Below, piece after piece: positions 1 to 9,585 of a stretch of DNA of 64,000 bases. Source of the DNA: Sarocladium kiliense (taxonomy: Eukaryota; Ascomycota; Sordariomycetes; Hypocreales; Sarocladiaceae); contig JAUZTG010000011.1 in assembly GCA_030734395.1 (NCBI GenBank), forward strand, positions 496,001-560,000, read 5' to 3'. How positions within the stretch are numbered: position 1 is the stretch's first letter; the number at the start of each line of letters is the position of its first letter. The notes under the pieces are model-generated. The model was not told where the DNA came from and made no database searches. It saw nothing but the letters and a program-made list of their open reading frames with translations. The translations under genes were made by a program, and so were the position numbers.

Positions 1-216
1 CGACGAAAGAGGCAGTGTTGTGTTAGTGGAGGTGGTGTCGGGTGAGCCAAAGACAATAACAGGAAGCGCCGCTATCGCCGGGCAGGCGTCGATAAGCTGA
101 GGAGAGCAGTCGCCTAGAGTGCTGGGGATACTTTGGGGTACTTCGTCCGGGCTGACCTCCGATAACGTGCCGGTGCAGGAGGAAGGCCAAAAGGAGAGCT
201 GCAGTCTCGAGAGCAG
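1..216 (-). CDS. possible exon of a gene leaving the left edge
   Basis: Read on the minus strand, one frame stays open for 72 codons from 216 to the window edge, just after a TGA at 219-217. The translation has a protein-like look: a D/E/S/P-rich stretch, two cysteines about nine residues apart, a hydrophobic run (AIAALPVIVFG) and a T/S-rich end. There is no ATG in this frame, so it would have to be an internal or last exon entered through an acceptor AG near 205-195. I do not recognise the family. A 72-codon open frame can arise by chance in sequence of this GC content, so this stays a weak call. Confidence 0.22.
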   Translation of the reverse strand, partial: MLSRLQLSFWPSSCTGTLSEVSPDEVPQSIPSTLGDCSPQLIDACPAIAALPVIVFGSPDTTSTNTTLPLSS

Positions 217-2092
217 TCATCTCGGATGCAATTTTGGTAGCAATGCCGGTAGAGACGTACTATTGGATCATCACAGCCTTCCCAGAGTAAAATGACACTT
301 ATCGACACCTGTCCGGCAAGGAGAAGCACCTTTCTGGCATCCTGCAAGAGACAATGCATGCCCATCAAGTACAAGTCCCCTCCCCGCGCTAGCGCATGGA
401 CGCGCCCCACCTTGTTCGATGCGTGGACCGTGATGCATCACGAGGCCAGACGAGAGGCATCTGAGGTACCTATAGAAACATCAGCCTGCATCAGCTGCAA
501 CCAGCCCCGTGCATGTTTCTCTCGACTGCCTTCTTTGGCTTGTTGCATACGGTAAAGATGAAGAAGAAGTATGTTAGTGTTATCAGAAGCAGTAGCAAGA
601 GTCATGGATCCAACCATTTGACCTGTAGTATTATGTGCGGTTACGAAACGCAGTAAGCTTGTCCGACTCGCGGCAAGAGGGTGTCGCCGTCACCACCGGA
701 CAGATACTCCAATGAGTATCATCTCCAGTATCTGAGTGCAGGAAAATGATACTATCCGAAGTACCACCACCATCTCTGGTGCCTCCTCGCCCCAACCATC
801 ACCCTTCGTGGCTCATCTCTCCATCCCCATCATCTCAAAGTCCAATCCCCCCAGTCAATCCCAGATCCGAGGCAGGAGCACCCTTCACCTTTGTGCCTCG
901 CACCTTCCTGTCTGTCGTCTCAGGCATCAACGCCCCCTCTTCCATCTTCATCTGCGCCTTTTGTTTTCTCATCTATCCTTTGTGCCCTACTCTGTCGTAA
1001 CCTTTGCCTTTCCCTATCGCTCCTTTCAACGCTCGACGGCGCTTTGAGACCCAGCCCACTTCGTGTCTCACCCACACGGTACTGGCCCCAGGTACCTTCA
1101 GGTACCCTCCCACCCAGATCCATCCCACCCTAGTCGTGACGCATTGGGTGACAGCGCGACAGCCTGCATCACCTCCCCGACACCCAGAGCCAAAACCACC
1201 ACAACCAACCAGCTAGCAGTCGACTTGCACTGTTGCGTAGGGAGCCAAGCACGCAGTACCTAAGCTTGCCGTTGCCTTGCACGCCATTCTCCCAGGTGCT
1301 ACTTGCGACCTCCTGTTCGAGTCATTCCGTCAACTTTCCCATCTCTTGACTCGGCTGAGCTTGACTTGCTATCATAAGCCTCCCCTCCACGGTCTTGTGC
1401 CTGTCAACGATCCCGATCTCCCGTCACGTTTGCCTCAGCGCCACCATCAGGTAAGCCCCGTCGCCCCGGGCATCACATCCCGGCACCGCTCTTGTTAGTC
1501 ACCTGCCACGGCCGCGGCCTCTACGCATCACCAAGGCGTGCGACCCCAAACATTCCCTGATCACAACATCCCCGGCCTTCTTTCATCTGAAGGGTCCAGT
1601 CACCTCATCTTACGCCATCGCCCCAAATCGACACACACCTCCCCTCTATTCTCCTACATGCCAGCCTCTCGACCTCGTCCTTCCGCCTGCTAATCGGATC
1701 CCTTCCTCCATCTAGGCGACGACACTCGTTCACTGAGACCAACGCTCTCGAGAGCATTTCCGCCAATAACTTCATCGATCCATCGTCCTGTTCCGTGTTG
1801 CCTAGCACACGGTCCCTTCCACCTATTCTGCCCGTACTCCGATGGCCATTCGACAAGCAAGGCACCGGTCATAGCCTGCCTGGAGTAGTTTCTGCCTTGC
1901 GCAACACCAGCTCGATCATCCAAGGGGCATCGATTGGCCCATTGCGACGTGGAGTACGCAACTCTTCCACAGTTACGTCGTCGAACATACATGCTGAATA
2001 CACCGACTTTCCACACCTTTGAATACCCATAACCCTTCGGGGTCTGCCAGACTGTCCCTGGCTTTGCGACATCGTCAATACCACAGGAAGCC
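217..2092. other. upstream region and long leader of ATG1
   Basis: No convincing gene is seen here. From about 760 to 1700 the plus strand is strongly C/T-rich, as in many long fungal leaders, and only short unconserved frames occur. The stretch leads directly into the ATG1 start at 2093, so it most likely holds the promoter and a 5' untranslated region with several short upstream frames. Confidence 0.6.
1451..1715 (+). other. possible leader intron of ATG1
   Basis: A good donor (CAG/GTAAGC) sits at 1451. A branch-like CTAAT at about 1690 is followed by an acceptor ending CTAG at 1715, 265 nt in all. It lies upstream of the start codon, so it cannot be tested by reading frame and is inferred from splice signals alone. 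Confidence 0.35.
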
Positions 2093-5046
2093 ATGGCGAG
2101 CCGAAGAGATGCCACATCGAGTGGCTCGCAGAAGTCCAGTGGGCGGATCGTTGGCCAGTTCACCATTGATAAGGAGATTGGGAAAGGCAGCTTCGCCCAA
2201 GTTTATATGGGATTTCACAAGGTATGGCCTGTCATGCGGCCCTATTGCGCCCGGGGCTTACGGGCTAACATTGGCGATTAGGAGACGAAAGCAGCCGTTG
2301 CAATTAAGTCGGTAGATCTCGAGCGACTGAACAAGAAGCTCAAGGAGAATCTTTACGGCGAAATTCAGATCCTCAAAACTCTGCGACACCCCCATATCGT
2401 GGCCCTGCACGATTGCGTCGAATCATCTACACACATCAACTTGATCATGGAATACTGTGAGCTTGGCGATCTGTCACTTTTCATCAAGAAGCGAGACAAG
2501 CTCATCACTCATCCGGCAACCCATGATATGGCACGGAAGTACCCATCAGCTCCCAACTCCGGCCTGCACGAGGTCATCATTCGGCATTTCTTGAAACAGC
2601 TGACGAGTGCTCTGGAGTTCCTGCGGAGCAAGAACTACGTCCACCGCGATGTCAAACCGCAAAATCTCCTCCTACTACCAACTCGTGCTTTTCGGAGACA
2701 AAAAGGGCGGTCAATAATGGAGGCTAGCCAAGATTCCCTCATTCCGATGTCAGGCATCCCTTCCTTGCCGATGCTGAAGCTTGCCGATTTTGGTTTCGCG
2801 CGCGTACTCCCTTCAACCTCACTGGCGGAAACACTGTGCGGCTCGCCCCTATACATGGCACCTGAGATTCTTCGCTACGAGAAATACGATGCCAAAGCTG
2901 ATCTGTGGTCAGTGGGCACCGTGCTCTATGAAATGGCCAGCGGAAGACCCCCTTTCCGCGCTCGGAACCACGTTGAACTTCTTAGAAAGATAGAGGCCGC
3001 CGAGGATGTCATCAAATTCCCACGAGAGGTCACCATCACGTCAGATTTGAAAGCGTTGATCCGGGGCCTTCTCAAACGGAACCCTGTGGAGCGCATGAGT
3101 TTCGAAAACTTCTTCAGCCACTCAGTGGTGACTAGCGAGATACAAGGCCTCGTAGAGGATGACATACCAAAGCCACCGAAACGTGAGCTGGAGACCATCC
3201 CACAGGGTGAGCAGCTCGCGGCATCGTCACGACCTGGCTCAGTACGGACAGGGACCAGCGAGTCGCTGAAAGACGGAGCGGCTGCGAGATCCCCAAGAGA
3301 CAAGCCACTGAGATCGCCTCAGATCTCACAGGCAGTTGAGAGTCGGTCCCCACGACAATCTTCTGAGCGTGCTGGAGAAGTCTCGCGCGAGGGTAGGGAA
3401 GGCTTGGGAATCCGACGGCCAAGCGCTCATCATCACCCTGCGTCAATGCCTAATCACCCTCGACTGAATGATAGAGCCCAGCGTGAGCTTGTTGCTGCGC
3501 AGGAGAGCATGCCATCCGAGAACCGCGGCCAGCGGTCTTCCAGTAACAAACCATTGTCAGAAGAGGAAGCTGCTGCTCAGGATGTCGCCTTTGAACGCGA
3601 CTATGTCGTCGTTGAGAGAAGACACGTTGAAGTCAATGCCTTCGCAGATGAGATGGCAGCGAATGAGCGGATGGACACCCAAGGACCAATATCGCCTCGT
3701 GCTGGACAGATGGCACGACGTTACACTCAGCAAGGCACGCCAAATTCGACAACAGGCGCTGTCCCGACACCTTCCTCACAAACTGCCCTGATTGCGCAAG
3801 GGCGCGCTGGCCATGATCGCCGGTCGTCATATGAGAAAGCCATGTCAATCAGCCCAGGATCTGCTTCAAGTGCCATCTCTAAAGCTATTCAAGATGCCAG
3901 CCTCAGGCTGTTCGGCTTCAAGGTTCCTCCTCAGCGAGGCCCGAAGGGCCAGTCGCCACCAATGTACCAGCCTTTCCCTACGTATCCCACGCCCCCAACT
4001 CCGACGGGGCTTTTGGGGGATGGAAAGGAGTCTCAGATTGCGGATGAAGACGTCAGAGCTGCACACACTATTGAAGAGCTTGCTACTCGAAGCGATTGCG
4101 TGTACGGGTTCGCTGAGGTCAAATACAGGCAGCTTGTGCCATTGGCACCATCGATGGAACAAGCTCTGGGTGGCGTAGAGATGGAGCCAACCGGAGTCGA
4201 TGAAGATGGCCTCACGGTTGAGGCGATTGTGGCTGTCTCGGAAGAAGCCCTTGTTCTCTACGTCAAATCCTTGACCCTTCTCGCGCGAGCTATGGACATT
4301 GCAAGTGTTTGGTGGTCTAAGAAGAGTCGCGGTGAGTCAAGCACCACTGGGGTCTCTGCAGCTGTCTCACAGAAAGTGACGCAACGAATCAATGCGGTGG
4401 TTCAGTGGGTACGACAGCGCTTCAACGAGGTACTGGAGAAGTCTGAGGTTGTCCGCCTGAAGCTTGTTGAAGCCCAGAAACAGCTTCCGGACGATCATCC
4501 AAGCCACCCATCGAACCATGGCGGCGAATCTATCGCTTCTTCAGCCGCCTCCGCCACCAAACAGGTCTTCCTGACCCCCGGTATCGGAGCCGAGAAGCTG
4601 ATGTACGACCGTGCCTTGGAGATGAGTCGAGCTGCGGCTATAGACGAGGTCACGAATGAGAACCTTCCCGGCTGCGAGCTCTCATACATGACAGCCATCC
4701 GGATGCTTGAAGCGGTATTGGACAACGATGATGAGCCTGCCGGCAAGAGACTGCTAGCCGGTAAAGAAACGGCAATGGACGACATCAAAGAGCAGATCGG
4801 GGATCTGGACACTGACGAAGAAGCTCATGTTCGCAAGAGTAAGCTCATATCACACAACCCTTTCGGACCGAATAACTAACTTTGTTAGTGATTGCAATGA
4901 TCTCTGGCAGACTGAACAGTGTCCGCAAGAAAATGCAGATGATTGCAGACGCCAGTAGCCGCAGCCACTATAATCAGCAGATGGCAGCACGTCGACGTAG
5001 CGGAGACGTGACGCCTCGTAGCGTGCGGTCCCATGCCTCTGGCTGA
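2093..5046 (+). CDS. ATG1: autophagy-initiating Ser/Thr kinase Atg1
   Basis: Atg1 is the kinase that starts autophagosome formation and the Cvt pathway with Atg13 and Atg17 at the phagophore assembly site. Three exons are read: 2093-2221, 2282-4838 and 4889-5046, giving 947 residues, the usual length for filamentous fungi. The kinase domain occupies roughly residues 23-325: the Gly loop GKGSFAQV, Lys52 in VAIK, Asp166 in HRDVKPQN, Asp212 in DFG and then GSPLYMAPE. The first intron lies between the Gly loop and the catalytic lysine. A disordered, proline/serine-rich middle carries YVVV at 484-487, the same string as the Atg8-interacting motif of yeast Atg1. The C-terminal part is the helical Atg13-binding region. 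The second intron (50 nt, branch CTAAC) holds an in-frame stop, so retention would replace the last 50 or so residues with a short tail. The start is the first ATG before the kinase domain. Confidence 0.96.
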
Positions 5047-6062
5047 AGTCGTCTGAAGCACCAAACGAGGGACTCATACCCCACACGACTCCTCTTTGAA
5101 TTCTCTTGGATAATCATTGCCATCCGTATCGACTCCTATTTACTCATGTTCCCCCTACAACCGGCTCTCTGCATCGGTCTCCTAGGGATCATAATCTCAG
5201 GTTCACACCTGTTGCGCGAGATGTGGTCATCAGGCGTTTGGTTTTCCTTTGCGTTTCTTTCTGTGCAAACGAGATTGGTCTATATCTGGCGATGTTACTT
5301 TTGTACTATGGCCTGGCGTTTTGGTGGCATTTTCATTCATCTGGTAAGCGAGAGCCATCATTTGGTACGAGCTCATGAATCAGCGGGGGGATGTTTTGCA
5401 TTGGCTGCAGCAAAGTGACCCTACAGAACGAGTTTGGTTGGAATTCAGGAGGACATATACTGTGCCGCATGATGTATCTATCGCTGGTGGCTGGAGCCCG
5501 AAGACCTAGGGGTCAGTAGTAGTACTTTGTTAGGGATCGGTAGAGAGGCAGGGCAACTGAGCATGGACTGCGCACTGCGCAAACAACCAGCGCCACTTCC
5601 GAATGAAGCGAACCTTAACATACTGGACCAGGGGACATGACCCTTTACTACGTTTGCTGCATATGTGTTTGTGAGCGAGAAGCATACAAAGACAGCCTGT
5701 ACTGTAGGAAGCGTCCAAAAGTATGTACTCCCATCGCGCTGCGGAGACTTTCTTTGACAGTCTGTCTACCTTTGCATATCGAGCGGGTTTGTTTGCCGAG
5801 AGGAGGCTTTGTGCAGCAAACGTGAAGCGGTCGTTGCGCAACATGAACAAACACTTATCCCCGCCTCTTGGGAGCCGTCCCAGGCATCAAAATGAAATGA
5901 TAAAAGGCTGGTGCCACTCCTAACAAGACTATATTTTAGATGCTTCCCTTTAGACTTCCCCTTGGACAAATTCACCCCTTATTGTTCGACCCTCGCATAC
6001 TAGCCACCTCCGAACCGGACATCCAGCGGCAAACGGCCACACCATCTTGTGTGTAAGCGAAG
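5047..6062. other. intergenic, ATG1 to six-cysteine protein gene
   Basis: About 1 kb between two plus-strand genes. It should hold the ATG1 3' untranslated region and the promoter of the next gene. The open frames in it are short, overlap on both strands and carry no recognisable motif. I see no RNA gene or repeat. Confidence 0.55.
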
Positions 6063-7346
6063 ATGTCTGCCACACAGGAGCTCATTGGTCTCCTCGAAAA
6101 CGATGAATGCGATTGGTATCCCGAACTTGACGAACCACGTCACACAGGACAGGATCTCAGTCCCCTAAGCCAGCACCTTGACAAGCTGCAAATTGAAGCA
6201 AGCGAACGCGGCGAAGTGGTCCAACACATGCCTCCCGGTCCCGCTGTTGTCGCCGGAGCGCTGCTGTCAGATACCCTTCGAGCGCCTCGCTTGGCCAAAG
6301 AAGACAAAGAATGGCAAGAGTTCCTGGACCAGTGTGACGAGTACTGGCCGAAGCAGTTTATACCGAGTCAGAAACTTGTGGAGCAAGTGAAGGAAGCCAT
6401 TGTGCTCGTGACAAGAGAGAGAGAAACCCAGGTGTATATGAAAGGCCGACCGAGGAGGATCAAGAATATGCGTGGCAAAGATGGGAGGATCAAGGGGATT
6501 GGCATTCCTCCGAGCTTGAGGAAAAGGGTCTTATCTTCTATGAACCGTGATGCATCGAGCGAGGTTATGACCATCAAGCAACTGGAAGAAGGTGTCTGGA
6601 AGGCTATTGATCAAGCCCGCCATGATAAGCTTCTGGAATGGGACCCTGCCGAAAGGACCTGGAAGGAGTACGAAGATTACATGGAGGAGGTTCAGGAGAG
6701 GATGAACGCGATGTACAAGGGTTGGCGGAAGCTTCACAAGAGGGTCATCCTGCCACCAATTTGGGAGGATGAGAACGTCACATACCCAGTCAGGAACAGG
6801 ATCCGCAAGTACATGGGCGAGACGTACTACAAGATGACATATCATTCCCACGGCATCCCTCAGTTCTACGACAAGCCCCGTGGACCAACCCTCGTCCCCC
6901 GACCGAAGAGGCAATACGAAGACACACTCACCGCATGCTTCCAATGCCAACTCCACGGCACACCCTCCCGCTGCAAGATCCTTGAAGACGGCTGCTACGC
7001 CTGCGAACGCCGCAACGAGCGCTGCCTCACGGCCAACCCCTGGGACGTCCGAGAAGTCAAGCGCGGGAACATGAAGATGGAAGACACCCGCGGCTGGTGG
7101 GTTGATGACAACTTCCCGGAGACATTCGAGGGGGATATGACGGAGGAGGAGAAGCAGGAGATGAATGGGTGGGTGAAGTGGTTTCGGAAGGAGAGGTTCG
7201 AGGTTATGGAGTGGGTGGGAGGGGAGAAAGGGTTTGTGAAGAGAAATGTGAAGAAGGATTCGTGGGCGCTGCCGAGGTTTGAGAAGGATGAGCTGGGCAG
7301 GCCGGAGAGGGATGGGAACGGGAAGCCGATCCCATTTAGATCTTGA
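6063..7346 (+). CDS. uncharacterised protein with C-terminal six-cysteine cluster
   Basis: A single-exon frame of 427 residues with no family I recognise. The first third is acidic. The middle is helical and rich in W, K, R and E, with an 'RKRVLSS' segment and repeated aromatic/charged motifs. Residues 292-321 hold six cysteines spaced C-x2-C-x8-C-x6-C-x2-C-x6-C (Cys292, 295, 304, 311, 314, 321). This resembles the fungal Zn(II)2Cys6 binuclear cluster but has x8 where the standard first loop is x6, and it sits near the C-terminus instead of the N-terminus. Such clusters in fungi usually bind zinc and often DNA, so a nuclear role is possible but not shown. The start ATG is the first in a long open frame. 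Coding is supported by length, composition and the ordered cysteines. Confidence 0.75.
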   Translation: MSATQELIGLLENDECDWYPELDEPRHTGQDLSPLSQHLDKLQIEASERGEVVQHMPPGPAVVAGALLSDTLRAPRLAKEDKEWQEFLDQCDEYWPKQFIPSQKLVEQVKEAIVLVTRERETQVYMKGRPRRIKNMRGKDGRIKGIGIPPSLRKRVLSSMNRDASSEVMTIKQLEEGVWKAIDQARHDKLLEWDPAERTWKEYEDYMEEVQERMNAMYKGWRKLHKRVILPPIWEDENVTYPVRNRIRKYMGETYYKMTYHSHGIPQFYDKPRGPTLVPRPKRQYEDTLTACFQCQLHGTPSRCKILEDGCYACERRNERCLTANPWDVREVKRGNMKMEDTRGWWVDDNFPETFEGDMTEEEKQEMNGWVKWFRKERFEVMEWVGGEKGFVKRNVKKDSWALPRFEKDELGRPERDGNGKPIPFRS

Positions 7347-7652
7347 GCCTGCTTAGAGGAGAAGATGACTTTATCGTGAGGACTTCTGCTGGATCGGATA
7401 TTGTGAACGCAAGCTGTCCCCCAAGGTAGTAATTGAGAACAAGTTCCTCGGGCGGAAAGACTTGAGTAGTCTTGAAGTAGAAGAAGTAAAGGTTAAAGCA
7501 GAACCAGTGATAAGTAGCCTCTCTTCCTGCATATGGTGCCGACACAGCCTCAAGCCTCACGCTCCTCAGTATAAGGGCGGGGTAAATCTCGCCTATGACC
7601 TGAAGGGCCGAAGACATGTCTGTATTCCTGAATCCCCATTGCATCTGCGCAA
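7347..7652. other. short intergenic region
   Basis: About 300 bp between two same-strand genes. It must contain the end of one transcript and the promoter of the next. I see no further feature. Confidence 0.5.
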
Positions 7653-9407
7653 ATGGAGACGAAGCCGCGTCCCCGGCTGAGTCGTGGGTGCTATACTCTG
7701 GGATGGATATGTCCACTTCCCCTGGAACTGACGGCTGCAATGTCGATGCTGGACGAAGTCCATCAACCACTGCCACAGCCGCCTGAAGATGCGAACACGT
7801 ACGTCCTCGGACGTGTCGCTAGCCATGACATCGTTTTGGCTTGCCTCCCAGAGATGGGTCCGACTCCAGCAGCTACCGTGATTGAACGCATGAGTACCAC
7901 TTTTCCCGACCTCCGATGTGCCTTATTAGTAGGGATAGGCGGCGGCATACCCAGCAAGCAACACGACATCCGCCTGGGCGATGTAGTTGTCGGTGTTCCG
8001 GGTACTCAGCACGGTGCAGTTGTGCAGTGGGATTTTGGGAAGACCATCGCAGGCGGGGAGTTCATCCATCGTGGGATTATGCGTGATCCTCCTCCGCTTC
8101 TTCTCACAGCGATCAATACCTTGCGCGCGCAGTCAGCCTTCGGATCGCCAGCGTTACAAACTTACCTGAGCCAAGGCATTGACCGTCTGGCTGAGAATGA
8201 AAGACGTAACTTCCAGCGACCTTCTGACAGTCTCGACTTGCTCTTTGAAGCAGAATATGACTCTCAACACCCACAGGAGGGAGGCTGTCATGATTGCGAC
8301 AAGGAGCGAATAGTGCCACGCACTCAGCGTGCCCAGCAGCAAGTACCGATTGTTCATTTCGGCACCATCGCATCGGGAAACCAAGTCATCAAACATGGAG
8401 CCAAAAGATCTCAAATCGGGGAACAGTTCCAGGCTCTCTGTATTGAGATGGAGGCTGCCGGAGTCGTGAAGAACTTCCCCTGCCTAGTTATTCGCGGGAT
8501 TTGCGACTACTCCGACTCTCACAAGAACAAAGCATGGCAAGGCCATGCCGCAATGGCAGCTGCAGCGCTAGCAAAGCACCTGCTCTCCATCATCCCAACG
8601 AGCAACGTCAATACAGACATGGAGCCTGGAGCGGTCTTCCTTCACGGCACAGCGCCGATCAAATTAACCCCAGTTTCTCGCAGAGATCTATCCAGGGGCG
8701 AAGGGAGATGGTGGCAAGACTACTGGCATATGGATGATATCCCTCAACGAATGCATCCTCCCCCGGATCCCTCTCAGCAAGCCTTCATCCAAGAGAAACG
8801 CCGTGAGCTGGAGAACTCAATCGCCGAGCTTCAATCTGCAGCCCTAGAAAGCAACAAAACAACAGAAATCAAGATTGCAGAGTTCATGGCAGAATACTAC
8901 CCCGTAGTGGAAGATCAAGTCGCCAACTTCCAACTCCCCAGTCAACGACTCGCCGTATTCAGCGCCATGATTCGAATGACAAAAGGATCCTTGGATCGCG
9001 ACACCATGTCTATCAGAACCTTGTTACACTACATGGCCATGAACGGCGTCCACGAGGTGCTCCCCAAGCTCGTCGAAATCGGCTTCGGCCTGAATGATAC
9101 AGACTCCGACTACCAGACCCCTCTGCACCTGGCAGTCATTTGTAACCATGATGAGGCAGCGAGAGTCTTGGTCGAGGATTGCAAGGCAGATGTGCATGTG
9201 CCGGATTTGAACGGACTGCTTCCCTGGCATCATGCCCTTGTGATCGATTGGGACAACTTGGCTGAGAACTCTGCGCGGGAGGATTCGAAACGATGTATTA
9301 TTCGCTTGCTAGCTAAAGTTACGGATGCTACAAAGGTAAAGGGAACTAATGCGCGTAGAAAGTTGATAAAGATTCAGGAGAACCCGCAGGCTGAGATTGT
9401 ATTCTAA
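7653..9407 (+). CDS. nucleoside phosphorylase-fold protein with ankyrin segment
   Basis: A single-exon protein of 584 residues. Residues 15-315 match the PNP_UDP_1 (purine nucleoside/uridine phosphorylase, MTA/SAH nucleosidase) superfamily as found in fungal NLR-type proteins: an opening GWICPLPLE, then VGIGGGIP, LGDVVVG, and the late block EMEAAGV followed by IRGICDYSDSHKNK, which carries the catalytic-type Asp. Residues 365-470 look helical. Residues 480-545 hold one or two ankyrin-like repeats (TPLHLAVICNHDEAARVLVE). In many fungal relatives the PNP domain is followed by NACHT or NB-ARC and repeats. No P-loop is visible here, so this is a short PNP-ankyrin form. It ends 178 bp from the end of the HeLo-like gene on the other strand. 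Enzymatic nucleoside cleavage, or sensing in heterokaryon incompatibility or defence, are the family-based possibilities. Confidence 0.85.
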   Translation: METKPRPRLSRGCYTLGWICPLPLELTAAMSMLDEVHQPLPQPPEDANTYVLGRVASHDIVLACLPEMGPTPAATVIERMSTTFPDLRCALLVGIGGGIPSKQHDIRLGDVVVGVPGTQHGAVVQWDFGKTIAGGEFIHRGIMRDPPPLLLTAINTLRAQSAFGSPALQTYLSQGIDRLAENERRNFQRPSDSLDLLFEAEYDSQHPQEGGCHDCDKERIVPRTQRAQQQVPIVHFGTIASGNQVIKHGAKRSQIGEQFQALCIEMEAAGVVKNFPCLVIRGICDYSDSHKNKAWQGHAAMAAAALAKHLLSIIPTSNVNTDMEPGAVFLHGTAPIKLTPVSRRDLSRGEGRWWQDYWHMDDIPQRMHPPPDPSQQAFIQEKRRELENSIAELQSAALESNKTTEIKIAEFMAEYYPVVEDQVANFQLPSQRLAVFSAMIRMTKGSLDRDTMSIRTLLHYMAMNGVHEVLPKLVEIGFGLNDTDSDYQTPLHLAVICNHDEAARVLVEDCKADVHVPDLNGLLPWHHALVIDWDNLAENSAREDSKRCIIRLLAKVTDATKVKGTNARRKLIKIQENPQAEIVF

Positions 9408-9585
9408 CTAGCATGCTAGGTAGATGAAGAGCCCATCTTGTACATATCTTGATATTGATAGAGCATGTTATGCAAGCCTTATTCTATACCGCGGAGCGAG
9501 CGAGCGAGGGGCATCTATCTAAGCGCTGAGATCATTTCACTAAACATAACCTAAAAACCCGTAGTACATAAGTCATGAACCCATT

